In this document: positions 13,423 through 23,900 of the stretch, one piece after another
How the letters are laid out: every line of letters begins with the position of its first letter
How positions within the stretch are numbered: the first letter of the stretch is position 1
NCBI GenBank assembly: GCA_031763025.1
Contig: JASSKH010000044.1
Coordinates: forward strand, 2,163,608-2,227,607
Reading direction: 5' to 3'
DNA length: 64,000 bases
Origin: Macrocystis pyrifera
Taxonomy: Eukaryota > Sar > Phaeophyceae > Laminariales > Laminariaceae
Notes under the pieces: generated by a model
Databases searched by the model: none
What the model was told of the DNA's origin: nothing
What the model saw: the letters and a program-made list of their open reading frames with translations, nothing else
Translations under genes and position numbers: made by a program

Positions 13423-16400
13423 CGTACTCATTTGTTGCTTGCCTCAGTCCTTTGACCATTGACCACGCATCCCTTTCGAGACGGAGCACCGTTCCTACTC
13501 CTGATAGAGACACCTCCAACAATTGGGCGCTCAATACGTTGTTTCCATATATTACATAGAAACTTTTTGCTAATCTTATCCCCTTCCTGTTTGGCCTCCT
13601 ATGGCCACCATCTATCTCCTAGGATAGCGATCGTTTTCTCGCCACTATTCATTGTATCAAACTCCTCCATGTCACATTCGTGTATTTTCCTCATCTCCTC
13701 TTCCAACACATCCCGTTCCTCCTTGTATATTTCACATTCTCCTACTATGTGAGCTCTACTCTCTATTGCTTTGCCACACGGGCACATCCGTGCTTCTACT
13801 TCCTCCTCCTCCCGGCTACTGGTGTACCTCTTTCTTCTTTCTGGCAGGTCCAGGTCTCCTACACGAAAGCGCAGTTTCAGCGTTTTCGCGAAGTCCATTG
13901 GGCCATGCAAATACGTTTTCATTCCTATTCCTTCCCTCAATCCCCCGTATATCTCCAAGTGTTTTTCCGATTCCACCTTGTTTCTTAGCGCTAGCCTTTC
14001 CCTTCTTTCTATCATTTCTTCTACTTCTGCCTTGTACCTCCCAAACTTCCCGGCGGACATAATCTCTTCTTGGTTTCCCCCTAAGTCCTTCCATACTTTC
14101 TCAACTACGCCATCCCACCTTGTTCCAGTTCGCCCTTTTGTTACTTTCTCCCATACAGCTCTATCAACTATGGCTGGCAACCTCGTTTTTGGCATGTTCC
14201 TTACTTTATATTGCCAGTTCAACTTTCTCATGCCTCTATTTGTCTTGAGTGGGCGCATTCCCAGTTCTGCTCTAAATACTGTATTACTAGTCGTACTTGA
14301 GCATCTCAGGAGTTTTTTAGCTGCTGTCACTTGTACTGTTTCCAACTGTTTAACGAGTTTCGCGTTCCCTTCCCATACTTCTCCTGCATATTCTAGCTTT
14401 GGTACTATCACATTCATCAAGATACATATCTTAATCCTAGTGTCAAGGCTATGGTCTGATAGGATCGCATCCATCTTGCCTACTTGTGCCTTACCTTTTC
14501 CTATTACTTTTGCTATATGTGTATCCCAAGAGCAGTCTTTTGAGATCTCTACGCCAAGGTATGTATACTGGTCTACGATCGGCAATTCATCTTCTCCCCA
14601 CTTCCAACTGAAATTTACCGGGTTTACCTTATCTTCGTTGCAAACAACTACTGCGCATTTCTTGACGTTCGCCGTCACCCTCCATTTCCTGGTGTATTCT
14701 AGCGCCTTCTCTATTTGTTTCTGCAATCCTTCGGGTGGGGGGCTTAAAAGCCATAGTGTACATACACATGTATCTCAGTGTAATTCCAACTAATCTGTCC
14801 CCAACGGCAGTTCTAAACGAGGTTAAGGGGCGTCACCGAGCGTAGAAACAATCGTGCGAGTTGAGCTGGATAAGTACAACGTGATGACCAGAAACGTGAA
14901 AATGGAAGATCGATCGAAGGAAGCGATATAAAATCGTGCTATATAGGGCTATATAGGAGGCGTGATTCGGTTAGGGGATAGGGGGTATATGTTGGATAGA
15001 GCTACGTGGCATGGTTGGGATTGAACGCAGGAGATAAAATCAAGGGTTATTAAAGAAATGATACCCTCTTCAATATATACCAGGTATATTACTAGAGCTG
15101 TACAAATAGGTTAGGGTTAGGTGTGCATCTATTTGAAGCTGTGCAGTACGCTGGTGTATCGCTTTTTTGCGCACCTCGCTTTGGGAGAGCTCGCGCGCGG
15201 TGCGTTCCGCTTTCTCCGCTCCCTTCCGAGCCGCCCTCAGCGCGTCGCGCAGCAGCTGTCCGGCACCCTCTTGAAGTCTGCCTCGTCGTGTCGTATATAT
15301 CATACGCATGTTTCATGTATGGAGACATGTTCGAGTACAAGCACAGCAGTCGGTTAGTTCAGAGCTGAAACTACGCGAGATACTCCCGTTTTTCGTTGAA
15401 CAACAGCAACGGCTGAACTGCAGTACATGCGATGCGATACAGCATTGCCTTGACCAACGAGCGCTGAAGACATATGGCGCCTTCTGCTTTCTGTGGCGGA
15501 TTTGCTCTATGCCTCGAAGTGGCGCAGGACAACCGAGGTGTACACCGTTTTACAGAAAATGCACCTGAAAAAACGTCGGTTACTCATATGATATTGAACG
15601 TATGTATAGTACGAGCGTATTTAAGAAAATAGACACAAAGGAGTGCACCCCCAAAACTTATTGACGTAAAGGGTGACACTGCCTTTCGCTGACGGCGAGG
15701 TGGTCGAGATACAGGTGGTCGTCAACATCAATCCTACAGCCCAGCACGAAGTGTGTGCTTTCATGTCGCTGTTGTGCACATATTCGCCACCACTCCCTCC
15801 GACCAGCCAACATCACCTGGTATGTACGCACCAGGTACGTACGTGGTACGGGTGACGATATCTGCGCACCGTGTGCGTGCGAGGGTGCGCTTACTCCAAG
15901 AAGGGCCATCCCTAATAAGAGCCTTGCCATAATAATATGTAGCCAGTAAAGAATGTTCTGGACAAGACGAAGCTGCAGCGGTATTTGAGCCACACATGAC
16001 CTGCCCGGTCTAATCGTGGCACAATAGTACATTCATACAGCAGTATGTACCAAGTATTAGCCATCAGTAGTACGTATGTATTTGGTACCGGTACCTGGGG
16101 TGCAGTACGTACGTCGTCACGTAATTAAAGCATTTCAAACCGCATGGTGTGTGGTACGATATGTGGTATGGTGATGTGCCGATCACGTCTAAGCGGGTTT
16201 GGGGCGTTGGTCTGTTCGAGGTGAGACGTTGTCTATTCGGCCTGCCACAACAACCACGAGCGAGAACCGTGGCCCGGCGGCGGTCTTTCGTAGCCAGTCC
16301 GGGGCACATCCATACGCAAGGAGACAAAAAGGGGTAAAGGTAAAGTCACCAAAACGAGGACATCCCAAACTGACTACTGTGAGGATTTTTCCTATGAGAT

Positions 16401-17480
16401 TCAATTTCGAGCTTCAGATGCCAGGTATGTACTTTTCGATCCCAAAATGAAAGAATCTGCCTAGGCAGTCCGAATATGCAAAATCTGACCGGAAAAAAAT
16501 GATTCGAGAATCCGATGACCCAAGTCGCCAGATTTTGGCCCGAAACCCGACGACTTGGCCCATCAGATTTTCAAACCGAAAACTGGCATGGTCTCTAATT
16601 CAACATGTTATCCAGTTTCCAGTAAAACACTGGATGTTTGGAAAGGCCATGGGAGTTCGTCGAACGCTGGAGATTTTTCGTTTAGAGCATGTTGAAGTAC
16701 CCGTCGACGAAGAGCACTACTCTGTCCCTTTTTTTATCAATTTTTGGGGCAGTGTACCCTTTTTTGTCATTTAAAAAAAAAAAAGTAAACCCCAAACCCT
16801 GTAGAAACGTTATGTAGCCAATCCCCATTTTCCATACTTTATCCGAGATGTTAATTTAGTACAGTTCAAAATCGCTGCCTCTACGTACGAGTTACTCTTC
16901 CCGAAGCTATTTTTTGAAAAAAAAAAAACATGGCACCAGGTACCAGGTCACGACACATGGATGCTTGCAACACGGCGTGCTTCAGAGCAAGGTGCTAGGA
17001 GCGCCTAAGGGTGTCACAAAAGCAACGCATCCTTGAACTGGGCCATTGCCTTCTCCTGACAGTCAGGCCATGGCCCTTCATATTCGAAACAACAAGCACT
17101 CGGCATTCGGAGTCTCGGCATCGCATCTCGCACCATGATCCGCCAAAACAACAACGCGAAGGCTTGCTCCAGAAACAGAATGGTGCCCTTGGACTCTCTC
17201 ACCGGGAAGCTTTCGCCTGGGCCGCCAAGGTCCTAGCTCGTGAGGCCCGAAGGGCAGCAGCGAGGGCTGGCAAGGCCAGTGCCCCTGAGGGAACGTCGCC
17301 ATCGCCACCGGCGCCAACGCTGCTGTAGACACCACCAGCGTCGCCTGCTAAGGCCCGACCAGAAGAAGTTGGCGCAAGGGTTGTCCAACAACGCCCGCTT
17401 GAGTCATCGCTGCTTGAATCGGAAGAGTAGTCCGCCGAGCTGAAGAGCCTCGTGCCGGCCGACCACGGACGCCTCGGCAT
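7444..17480 (-). CDS. Coiled-coil protein of unknown family, seven coding exons
   Basis: Minus-strand exons, in transcript order: 17480-17203, 15277-15175, 13146-12964, 12175-11258, 10765-10631, 9674-8649 and 7518-7444 (stop TAG). Lengths sum to 2718 nt (905 aa). Junctions are phase 2, then 0 throughout. Good splice sites include acceptor TTTTCTTACGCAG with donor GTAAGT around exon 5. Residues 1-70 are Ser/Asp-rich. About 70-215 is heptad-like (LLRDALRAARKGAEKAERTA, LRLRRDLKAA, LRSALRELEEGQRAR). Exon 4 starts with a helical block (FRALLESLCRHIQRG) followed by a Gly/Pro/Ser-rich linker, then more coiled coil through exon 5. Exon 6 is low complexity with a repeated SRLFSRGDDW peptide. The end is coiled coil again (EDLRRLDDEIAKLSKTVEQ). 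I recognise no domain; a structural or cytoskeletal role is only a guess. Exon 4's acceptor is A-rich and less certain. The start ATG (17480-17478) follows an AG, so a 5' intron is possible. Confidence 0.78.
7606..7705 (+). repeat. Second poly-G-associated repeat (family Q), short copy
   Basis: Between two G runs (about 7606-7623 and 7691-7704) lies TTGCCTGCCATAGTCCTTCG, ACCATTGACCA and TTTCGAGACGGAG. It matches 13423-13565, 34868-35015 and, inverted, 30407-30475. Confidence 0.65.
7760..8440 (+). repeat. Two diverged direct copies of a ~200-bp repeat with CCACC minisatellite between
   Basis: Copies at about 7755-7960 and 8250-8440 share GACGCGGCGCGGCCTTCCGC, CCCACGATAA, GGCGCCAACACG and other blocks. 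Each is followed by CCCACCCACCCA-type minisatellite (7930-8160, 8445-8600). All lie in the last intron of the minus-strand coiled-coil gene. Confidence 0.7.
8900..9035 (-). repeat. In-frame minisatellite in exon 6 of the coiled-coil gene
   Basis: About four units of 33-36 bp, each containing TCTCGAAAAAAG- and CTACTCTTC-like blocks. Translated on the minus strand they give SRLFSRGDDW, RRLSSREDEK, SRLYSKGNDS and SRLFSRGDDW. The unit length keeps the reading frame. Confidence 0.8.
9660..9990 (-). repeat. Minisatellite containing repeated splice-acceptor sequence
   Basis: Five imperfect units, each with plus-strand CTGATTTCGCTGCTGGGGAA, near 9664, 9729, 9787, 9880 and 9965. On the minus strand this reads TTCCCCAGCAGCGAAATCAG. 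The copy nearest the coding region supplies the acceptor of exon 6 (exon starts 9674). Confidence 0.7.
10176..10322. repeat. Perfect-ended palindromic element (hairpin MITE-like)
   Basis: The left end CCAGCGATTCACCGTCCAAT is the reverse complement of the right end ATTGGACGGTGAATCGCTGG. An inner arm GGCCCGGCTCCACGAC is mirrored by GTCGTGGAGCCGGGTC. No ORF. It sits in intron 5 of the coiled-coil gene. Confidence 0.85.
13352..13422 (+). repeat. ~70-bp poly-G tract
   Basis: An almost pure G run, interrupted once by T near 13369, immediately followed by a family Q repeat. It is in an intron of the coiled-coil gene. Length may be limited or distorted by sequencing. Confidence 0.95.
13423..13565 (+). 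repeat. Family Q repeat, long copy
   Basis: Starts directly after the poly-G tract: TTGTTGCTTGCCTCAGTCC, TTTGACCATTGACCACGCA, CCCTTTCGAGACGGAGCACC, then CATATATTACATAGAA. It aligns block by block with 34868-35015. Confidence 0.75.
13599..14726 (-). pseudogene. 5'-truncated non-LTR retrotransposon (LINE): RT end and C-terminal zinc-finger region
   Basis: A 375-codon open frame on the minus strand. It begins just after where the YxDD motif should be: LQKQIEKALEYTRKWRVTAN and KCAVVVC, then YTYLGVEISKDCSWDTHI (RT thumb region), MNVIVPKLEYAGEVW, and near the end a zinc finger CPCGKAIESRAHIVGECEIY. It ends at a natural-looking stop. No endonuclease or catalytic RT motifs lie upstream; the sequence changes character at 14727 onward. 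Such 5' truncation is typical of LINE insertions. The frame is unbroken, so the insertion is probably fairly recent. It lies inside an intron of the coiled-coil gene on the same strand. Confidence 0.85.
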
Positions 17481-17926
17481 TTCCTGTGCGAGGATACAGC
17501 AGTGCACGAACGTGTCACGGCCTCTCGCATACGCCTTGCATTGGGCTGCTAGCTTCTTAGTGCAGGCTGCAGCAATGCAAAGCAGTGCTACGCGTAAAAA
17601 AAACGTGTGCGCGAGAAAGAAAACAACGGCAGAAGAAAAATGCGGCGGAACTCTGACCGATTCTTACAGCAGTGAAACCGTCCAAAGCAGAAAACAACGA
17701 AAGACGAGAGGGCTATTCGCCACGAACCTGTATAATGGCTACTAGGTACCACGGTATCGGATATCGGTTTGGATTTGGGATTAGGATATCTTGGATCTTC
17801 ATCATGATCGCGTGATCGGTACGGGATCGTGTGCCCGTCGACTCTTCGACGTTTGTCACGGGCCACGAGGTCCACCTTCGACCAGGTGCACCCGTGTTAC
17901 CGTCGCGTTCAGTGGGCGAAGAAGGT
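17481..17926. promoter_or_regulatory. Divergent intergenic region between two unknown genes
   Basis: 446 bp separate the two proposed ATG codons (minus-strand gene at 17480, plus-strand gene at 17927). Any shared promoter must lie here unless 5' untranslated exons interleave. Both ATGs sit just inside an acceptor-like AG (17484-17485 on minus, 17911-17912 on plus), so 5' UTR introns are possible. I see no clear TATA box. Confidence 0.4.
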
Positions 17927-20900
17927 ATGGCGGTCGTCGAAGGAGAGGACGACTCCACCGTCATGGCCGATAACTCCGATAAGGAGCTTTACGACCGTCT
18001 ACGAAAAGCGAAAACCAGGCCGACCTCAGGTGGGTAATGTCAAGACTAAGATTTGGAGCTTGCCAACGTGAGCTTACGAGCAGGGATCGTGACCTCGTAC
18101 GTACTCTTTGTTTGAGAGGTTTTGAGCTTTTCTTCGTCTGGCGACGTGGAGCGCGAAGTTGGGGGTTACTGGCCTGCCAACATGAGCCTTGAGGGCAGGA
18201 TCGTGTACTCGTTCTCTTACTGTTCGGTATCATAGGGCGTTTTTTTTCTCGTCGAAGGGACCGTGGCAGCGCGAAACTGGAGAATAGCTGGCCAGACTCG
18301 CGAATAAGAGTCAGCGCGCCGCCGCGCCGAACACTATTCGCGGGGTTGGTGATACAGCAGTCTCCAGCTGAAATATTATTCGTACCTTGAACGTTACTTC
18401 TAGCAGTTTTTGTTTGTTTCTTGTTGAGTTGTTCAATTGAGGGGGGAGCGACAGCGACAGTACGGACACTTGCTTGACAATGCTATTGACTACATTTGGA
18501 AGGAGACGGCAGAGGGTGTGGCCAGGATCCCGAACAGGTTTTCTGGCAGAGACGGGCACCCATGATACTGTCACCGCCTGGAGTACGGTTTCTCTTGTAT
18601 TTTCTCCCTTCTCTCTTACTTCTTGCTTTTTGTCTCTCCCAATGGTTCCTTTCCCCGCCCCGCCGTCCTTGTGTCGATATCTTCCTCTCCATCGTGTTTC
18701 TTCGTCCGTGCAGCAGCTATCTGTCCTTCTTGAGTACGTATGCTTTCCTTCTATCACGGGGGTCCATAGTTAATAAGACCTACGGTATAGATAAAAAACT
18801 ATACATTCCCTAGTTTTACTAACAATATTTGGTCCTATTTACTATGGTCCCCCGTAATACCAGCCTTTCTGATCTCCTTGCGTCATTTGGATCTTGTTTC
18901 ATTTCAGCTTTTTTAAATTCAAAATTTCTTTTCTGGTCTTGCTTGTGTTGTGTTGCTTGTGTTGTGTTCTCGTACCCTGTACGCTGGCATTTCACTTGCT
19001 TTACCCATGACTTTGGGATTATCTTTTGCTTTTGGTGTATCTCTGTCTCAAAGTCTGACCACATAACTAATATCTCTCTAGGATAAGGAATCAAGACGGA
19101 GACTGGGTGTACTGATGAAGCTGGGTAGAAGGACGATTCAATTTTCAGACAACACACAGAGGTCTTGTGTAGAGTGCTTCGCACGTCGTATATTCGATAC
19201 CTGGTATGCTTGCACAGTACAACAGTAGAAGCTCGTATCTATACTGATATGCCAGGTTTATATCAGACACGCGTACGTAGTACCTGTACGGTCTTCCTGG
19301 CGCTCGGGTTGCGATTCAAGTACAACAGTGCGGCGCCAATAATCCAAGCACTTCAGGAATTGTATACGTTAAGCCCGTTTCAAAGTTCTGAATCTGGAAC
19401 CTGGAATCTCGGTTTTTAAATCACGTAAACGAGCGTCTAATCAACGTGAAAGTTATTTGAAATAATATCACGCTCTACGGGGGGGGGGGAGGGGGTACTC
19501 GATATCAAGTGGGGGGCGAGATGCCAGATACCAGATTCCGAAAAGCTATCACGAACAGGCTTGTACTACTGTATTGTAGCTCAGAACAGCAACTATGTCC
19601 TGGCTCTCTCAGCTGGCCCTCTCAGCATGCTGGAGTATTATCGGCCTATGGTACAACACATCACCACCCCCCGATCTCCCCCCAAACCGCTCGAACCATC
19701 GTATTTTTTCCGCCGCCACTTCTAGCTGCCGAGAACAAGACGCTCGTCCTCCCTTCTACGTCACCCTCCTGTACCTCCTCCTCCCCCTCCTGCTCCTCCC
19801 CGTCTTCTTCCACGTGGTCGTCTTCATTGTCCCGGTCTTCCTATTCGCCCACATCGGCATCCCCCCATCGCCGCTCTTCGGTTAAGTCTGCCTCTCGATC
19901 CAGCTCAACGATCTCGAGCTTCTCCAACTCTGAAGCTGGCCAACGCGGTGGCCGTCGTCGTGGTCAGCGCAATTCCGACACCGAAGAGCCCACCCGTCCT
20001 GCTCGCGCGAGCGGCCATCATAGCACTACTCCCGAGGGAGGCCCTGCTGGAGCGTCCCGACGACCCGTGTTGCCCACGAAAAATGGCATCACTCCTGTCA
20101 GCGCCAAAGAAGGAAATTACCGTAAGGGAGAAAAGCATGCCGTTGACGCAAGCAGACCTTTCGAGGACGGAAGGATGTCTTCTGTGACCGAAAGAGAGGG
20201 AAACAGAGAGGAACGTCGTCGCCAAAGGTCTCATGGTGGCTACGAGAAGCAGCACGACTATCGGAGATCGAGAGGGATCGACACCGACCATGGGCGTCAC
20301 AAGCACCATCGGCCGCCACGCGAGCGCCGAAAAGGGCATCGGAGTGGTAGCCATGGCGTCAATCGTGGCGACCGCAGATACTCTCGGCGGCATGGAAGCC
20401 ACGACGAGGAGAGGTGAGCTTCTCCGTGGTATTAAAGAAACGGCACGATGTTACCGCTCTATCAACTGCGCCCTCGAGTTAGGGACAAATTAGGCGGAGT
20501 TAGAGACTACTTGGAGTTAGAGACGGATAGTGTTGACAGTATCACTCTGGCCCTAAATGTAAGGACCATTTAGTATTCATAATAATGCGTAAACGGTCCT
20601 CATATTTGCTCCCAAAGCGGGATCTACCAAAGTAAAACGGTTAACGCCTGTTTCAACTGCACCCCAGGTTTTTAGGACAAACTGTTACTCGTATATACCA
20701 AGTGGGAGTTTCGTAGAGTTGGAGAACGTTTGGCAGCCCATCTGTGTCAAAAGGAGCTAGTCCGGCGGGCAGTACAACTGCACGACACGTTTTGGGGGAC
20801 GGTTGGCTTGGAACGAGTGTTGGCTAGCGGCATCTCTGGCAAAAAAGGTGCACCAAGAGGCTTGTAATCCGTTGCCGCAGCCGTGCACGTATTGTGGCTT

Positions 20901-23900
20901 GGCCAATATTGGACAAAAAAGGCTGATAGTCCCCACAAAGTTCTCATGCTAGCTTCATCCGAGAATTTTCCCAGGCGGTCGGAGAAAGGGCTGGGGTTAG
21001 GGATAGGGTAGGTAAATGTTGATCGATCCCTATGGGTATTGACGCAGCTGGCACGGGAACGCGTGGTGGTGACTCAAGGCAGTAACATGGAACTCCCTTT
21101 CTTGTATTGTTCCCGAGCTGTCGAGTTGACTCGGTTTCACAAGGAGCTAAACAACGAGTGACATCGGTAGGCTCGCACATTATCCCGATATCCCACTGCC
21201 AGAATCCCTATCCAGTATAGAACTCTTCAATCTACGATGGATCGACGTGTTCCTGAGTGCAATCAACAGTGATCGAGTCGAATGTATTTAGATCGAAGCT
21301 CGGTCAAGTTCGGAAAATCAAGTCAAGTAAGTAATATCGTACACACGGTTAGTTACTGGGAGGGTATGCGCCGGTTTAAGATAAAAAAAAACGGCGAGGA
21401 CGAAACACTACATCGGTTTGAGGGATTCCTCAGTCCGCGCCCATCCCCCAACGTATATTTCACTTCTTCCAACTGCTACTTGCGTAGGTACGCATTAGGA
21501 ATCTAACACGGCGCATTTTAACTTCCAAAATGGAGGAAGGGATGAGCCTCGCAGACTAGAGAGACACCCGCAATTATCACTGAGCTAACAGTCAGCGACT
21601 GGCTGTCCGCTCAGTGGCTGTGTTGTATCTCCAACGAAAGCAGCACCGACTGCTCGCTGACTGCTAGCTCAGTGGTTTTGGTGCATCTCTAACAAACTCG
21701 TGCTGCGGACTGCTAGCTGAGTGGTGTAGCTGTGGCATCGCTGCCGACGCGAAACTCAAACCCAAACCCCCACCCAACCCTCCCTCGCCGTCGGCCTTCA
21801 GTCGTGCTCGTCGTGGCGAAGGTGATGACCAGTCCGGACGTGAGTACGACCGTCGATCGTCCGGAGACCGCGGGGGAAGGAGGGGGATCATGGAGCGCAT
21901 GGGAAAGAAACAAGGAGAGACGTCGGCGTGAAACTCGGTGAGTGGATGTATTTATGTATATATGTAAATATATAGCTTTTCTGGCGTTCTTCTATTACGA
22001 GAGACCACAGTAATGATAACCACATATGATGTGCGAACATATTTTAGGGGGGTACTTGGTTTTTGGGTTTATCGCGGGTTCTAAGTACCAAATACCAAGG
22101 CTTTTCGCGGGTCATGACCCGACCCGCGGGTCGGGTCGCAAGGTGTTCAAAATGTCACGGGTCGGGTCGGGTCGGGTCAAGAAGTGTTCAAAATCTCACG
22201 GGTCGGGTCTGGTTGGGTTAAGAGGTTTTCAAATCTCGTGAGTCGGGTCAGGTCGGGTCAAGAGTTTGTCAAATCTCATGGGTCGGGTCGGGTCGGGTCA
22301 AGAAGTTTTCTAATCTCACGGGTCGGGTCAGGTAGGGCCAAGAGGTGATGAAAAGCTCACGGGCCGGATCGGGTCATGACATGCGAGAAACGGGTCACTC
22401 GGTCACTCGCGGGTCGGGCCAGCATGATCCACGAGTTGTTTTCTGCTGATCCGCGGGTCGGACCCGCGCATCCGGCTCGTGGATCCGACACTTGAAACAC
22501 ATCCCGCTCTCTTACCCTAAAGCTTGTCTCGTACCAATACTCAACAATACTCCTGTGGTATCATATTCAAACATTCAAACACTTAAACACCGCCAAAAAC
22601 ATATACATATGCCCACATCTATCTATACCGACTACAGCTAGGCCATATGTGGCTGCGGGACACAAAAAAGAAAATGAAATTGTTTTGAAAGTGTCGACCC
22701 ACAGGCCGGATCCGCGGGTCGAACCTGCGGGTCAAGATAAATGGTCTCGCGGGTCAAGGTGACCCGACCCGCATGAATCCCGTGTCTCACGGGTCAATCC
22801 GAAGGTGGCGGGTCGGGTCAGGTCTGGTCAGGAAGTTTTGAAATCTCGCGGATCGGGTTTGGTTGGGTCAGAAGATTTACAAATCTCACGGGTCGGGTCG
22901 GGTCGGGTCGGGTCGGATCAAAAGTTTTTTAAATCTCGCGGGTCGGATCGGGTCGGGTCGAAAGGCTTTCAAAATCTCGCGGGTCGGGTCGGGTCAAGTC
23001 AACGCACCTCAGTTTGTTTGCGGGTCGGGCAGGGTCAGCTGACCCGACCCGACCCGAGCCGTGATGTTTGGCCTGACCCGCGAAAAGCCCTGCTATGTAC
23101 GACCCCCTGTAATAGGGCCGCAGCCCCGCTGGTGTTCACACGTTTACACTTGGAGGTTCTCAATTTGATGAATGGGCCAAGATCACGGCAGGTGGGGCCT
23201 TTTCAGGTCTCGCACTTCAGCGGCTCAAGGCAGCTCCTTCCTGAAAATAACAAAAACATAAATATGAAGCGCTTCGTCGCCAGCAAGGAAGAGGGAAGAA
23301 TAGGCATGCCTAATTGAATTCAGCCACACGCCCCGCACAGAAAATCTCAAACCGGTACCTTTCCGTCCGTAGATGCAAGGACCGTTTGGCCATATGTAGA
23401 AATAGCCGAACGGTCCTTACGCTGCTGGGTGTACTGGTGCTGTATACCAAAACGAAGCTTACTAGCTAAACGAATCACGCCTCGGACAGATCGTGGATTC
23501 TCATTTGATGATCTAGATACTTCAGGGCAGATAGATAACCTATTCCTGGTATCAATGATTTGTATGGCCTGTATGGTCTGTATGATCTGTATGATCTGAA
23601 TGATCTGAATGATCTGTATGATCTGTATGAGCTGTATGATCTGTGTGATCTGTATTATCTGTATAATCTGTATGATCTGTATGATCTGTATGATCTGTAG
23701 CTCATGGTGCCGGATGGGAGCCGGATAACCTGCATGATCTCGGAGGACAGATTTCTTGGGCTGGATCTGTACTGTAGTGTACAGATCCTGTACGACACAT
23801 AGTAACGGAACTATAGGATCGAGATGATCTATCTGTAGATAGATGGATAGATCGTCATCTGTCCGATGTGTGGAACAAATGTAGTGCCTCTCAGCAGTAC

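Noticed and set aside
15673-15855. Plus-strand frame VTLPFADGEVVEIQVVVNIN
   Set aside because: It looks protein-like but stands alone inside a minus-strand intron with no phase-matched neighbour or known family.
17014-17328. Plus-strand frame REAFAWAAKVLAREARRAAA
   Set aside because: Antisense of the coiled-coil gene's first exon, whose minus reading has an acceptor, a donor and agreeing phase.
20990-21015. Telomere-like GGGTTAGGG tracts (also near 14970 and 36905)
   Set aside because: Only one or two units each; no tandem array.
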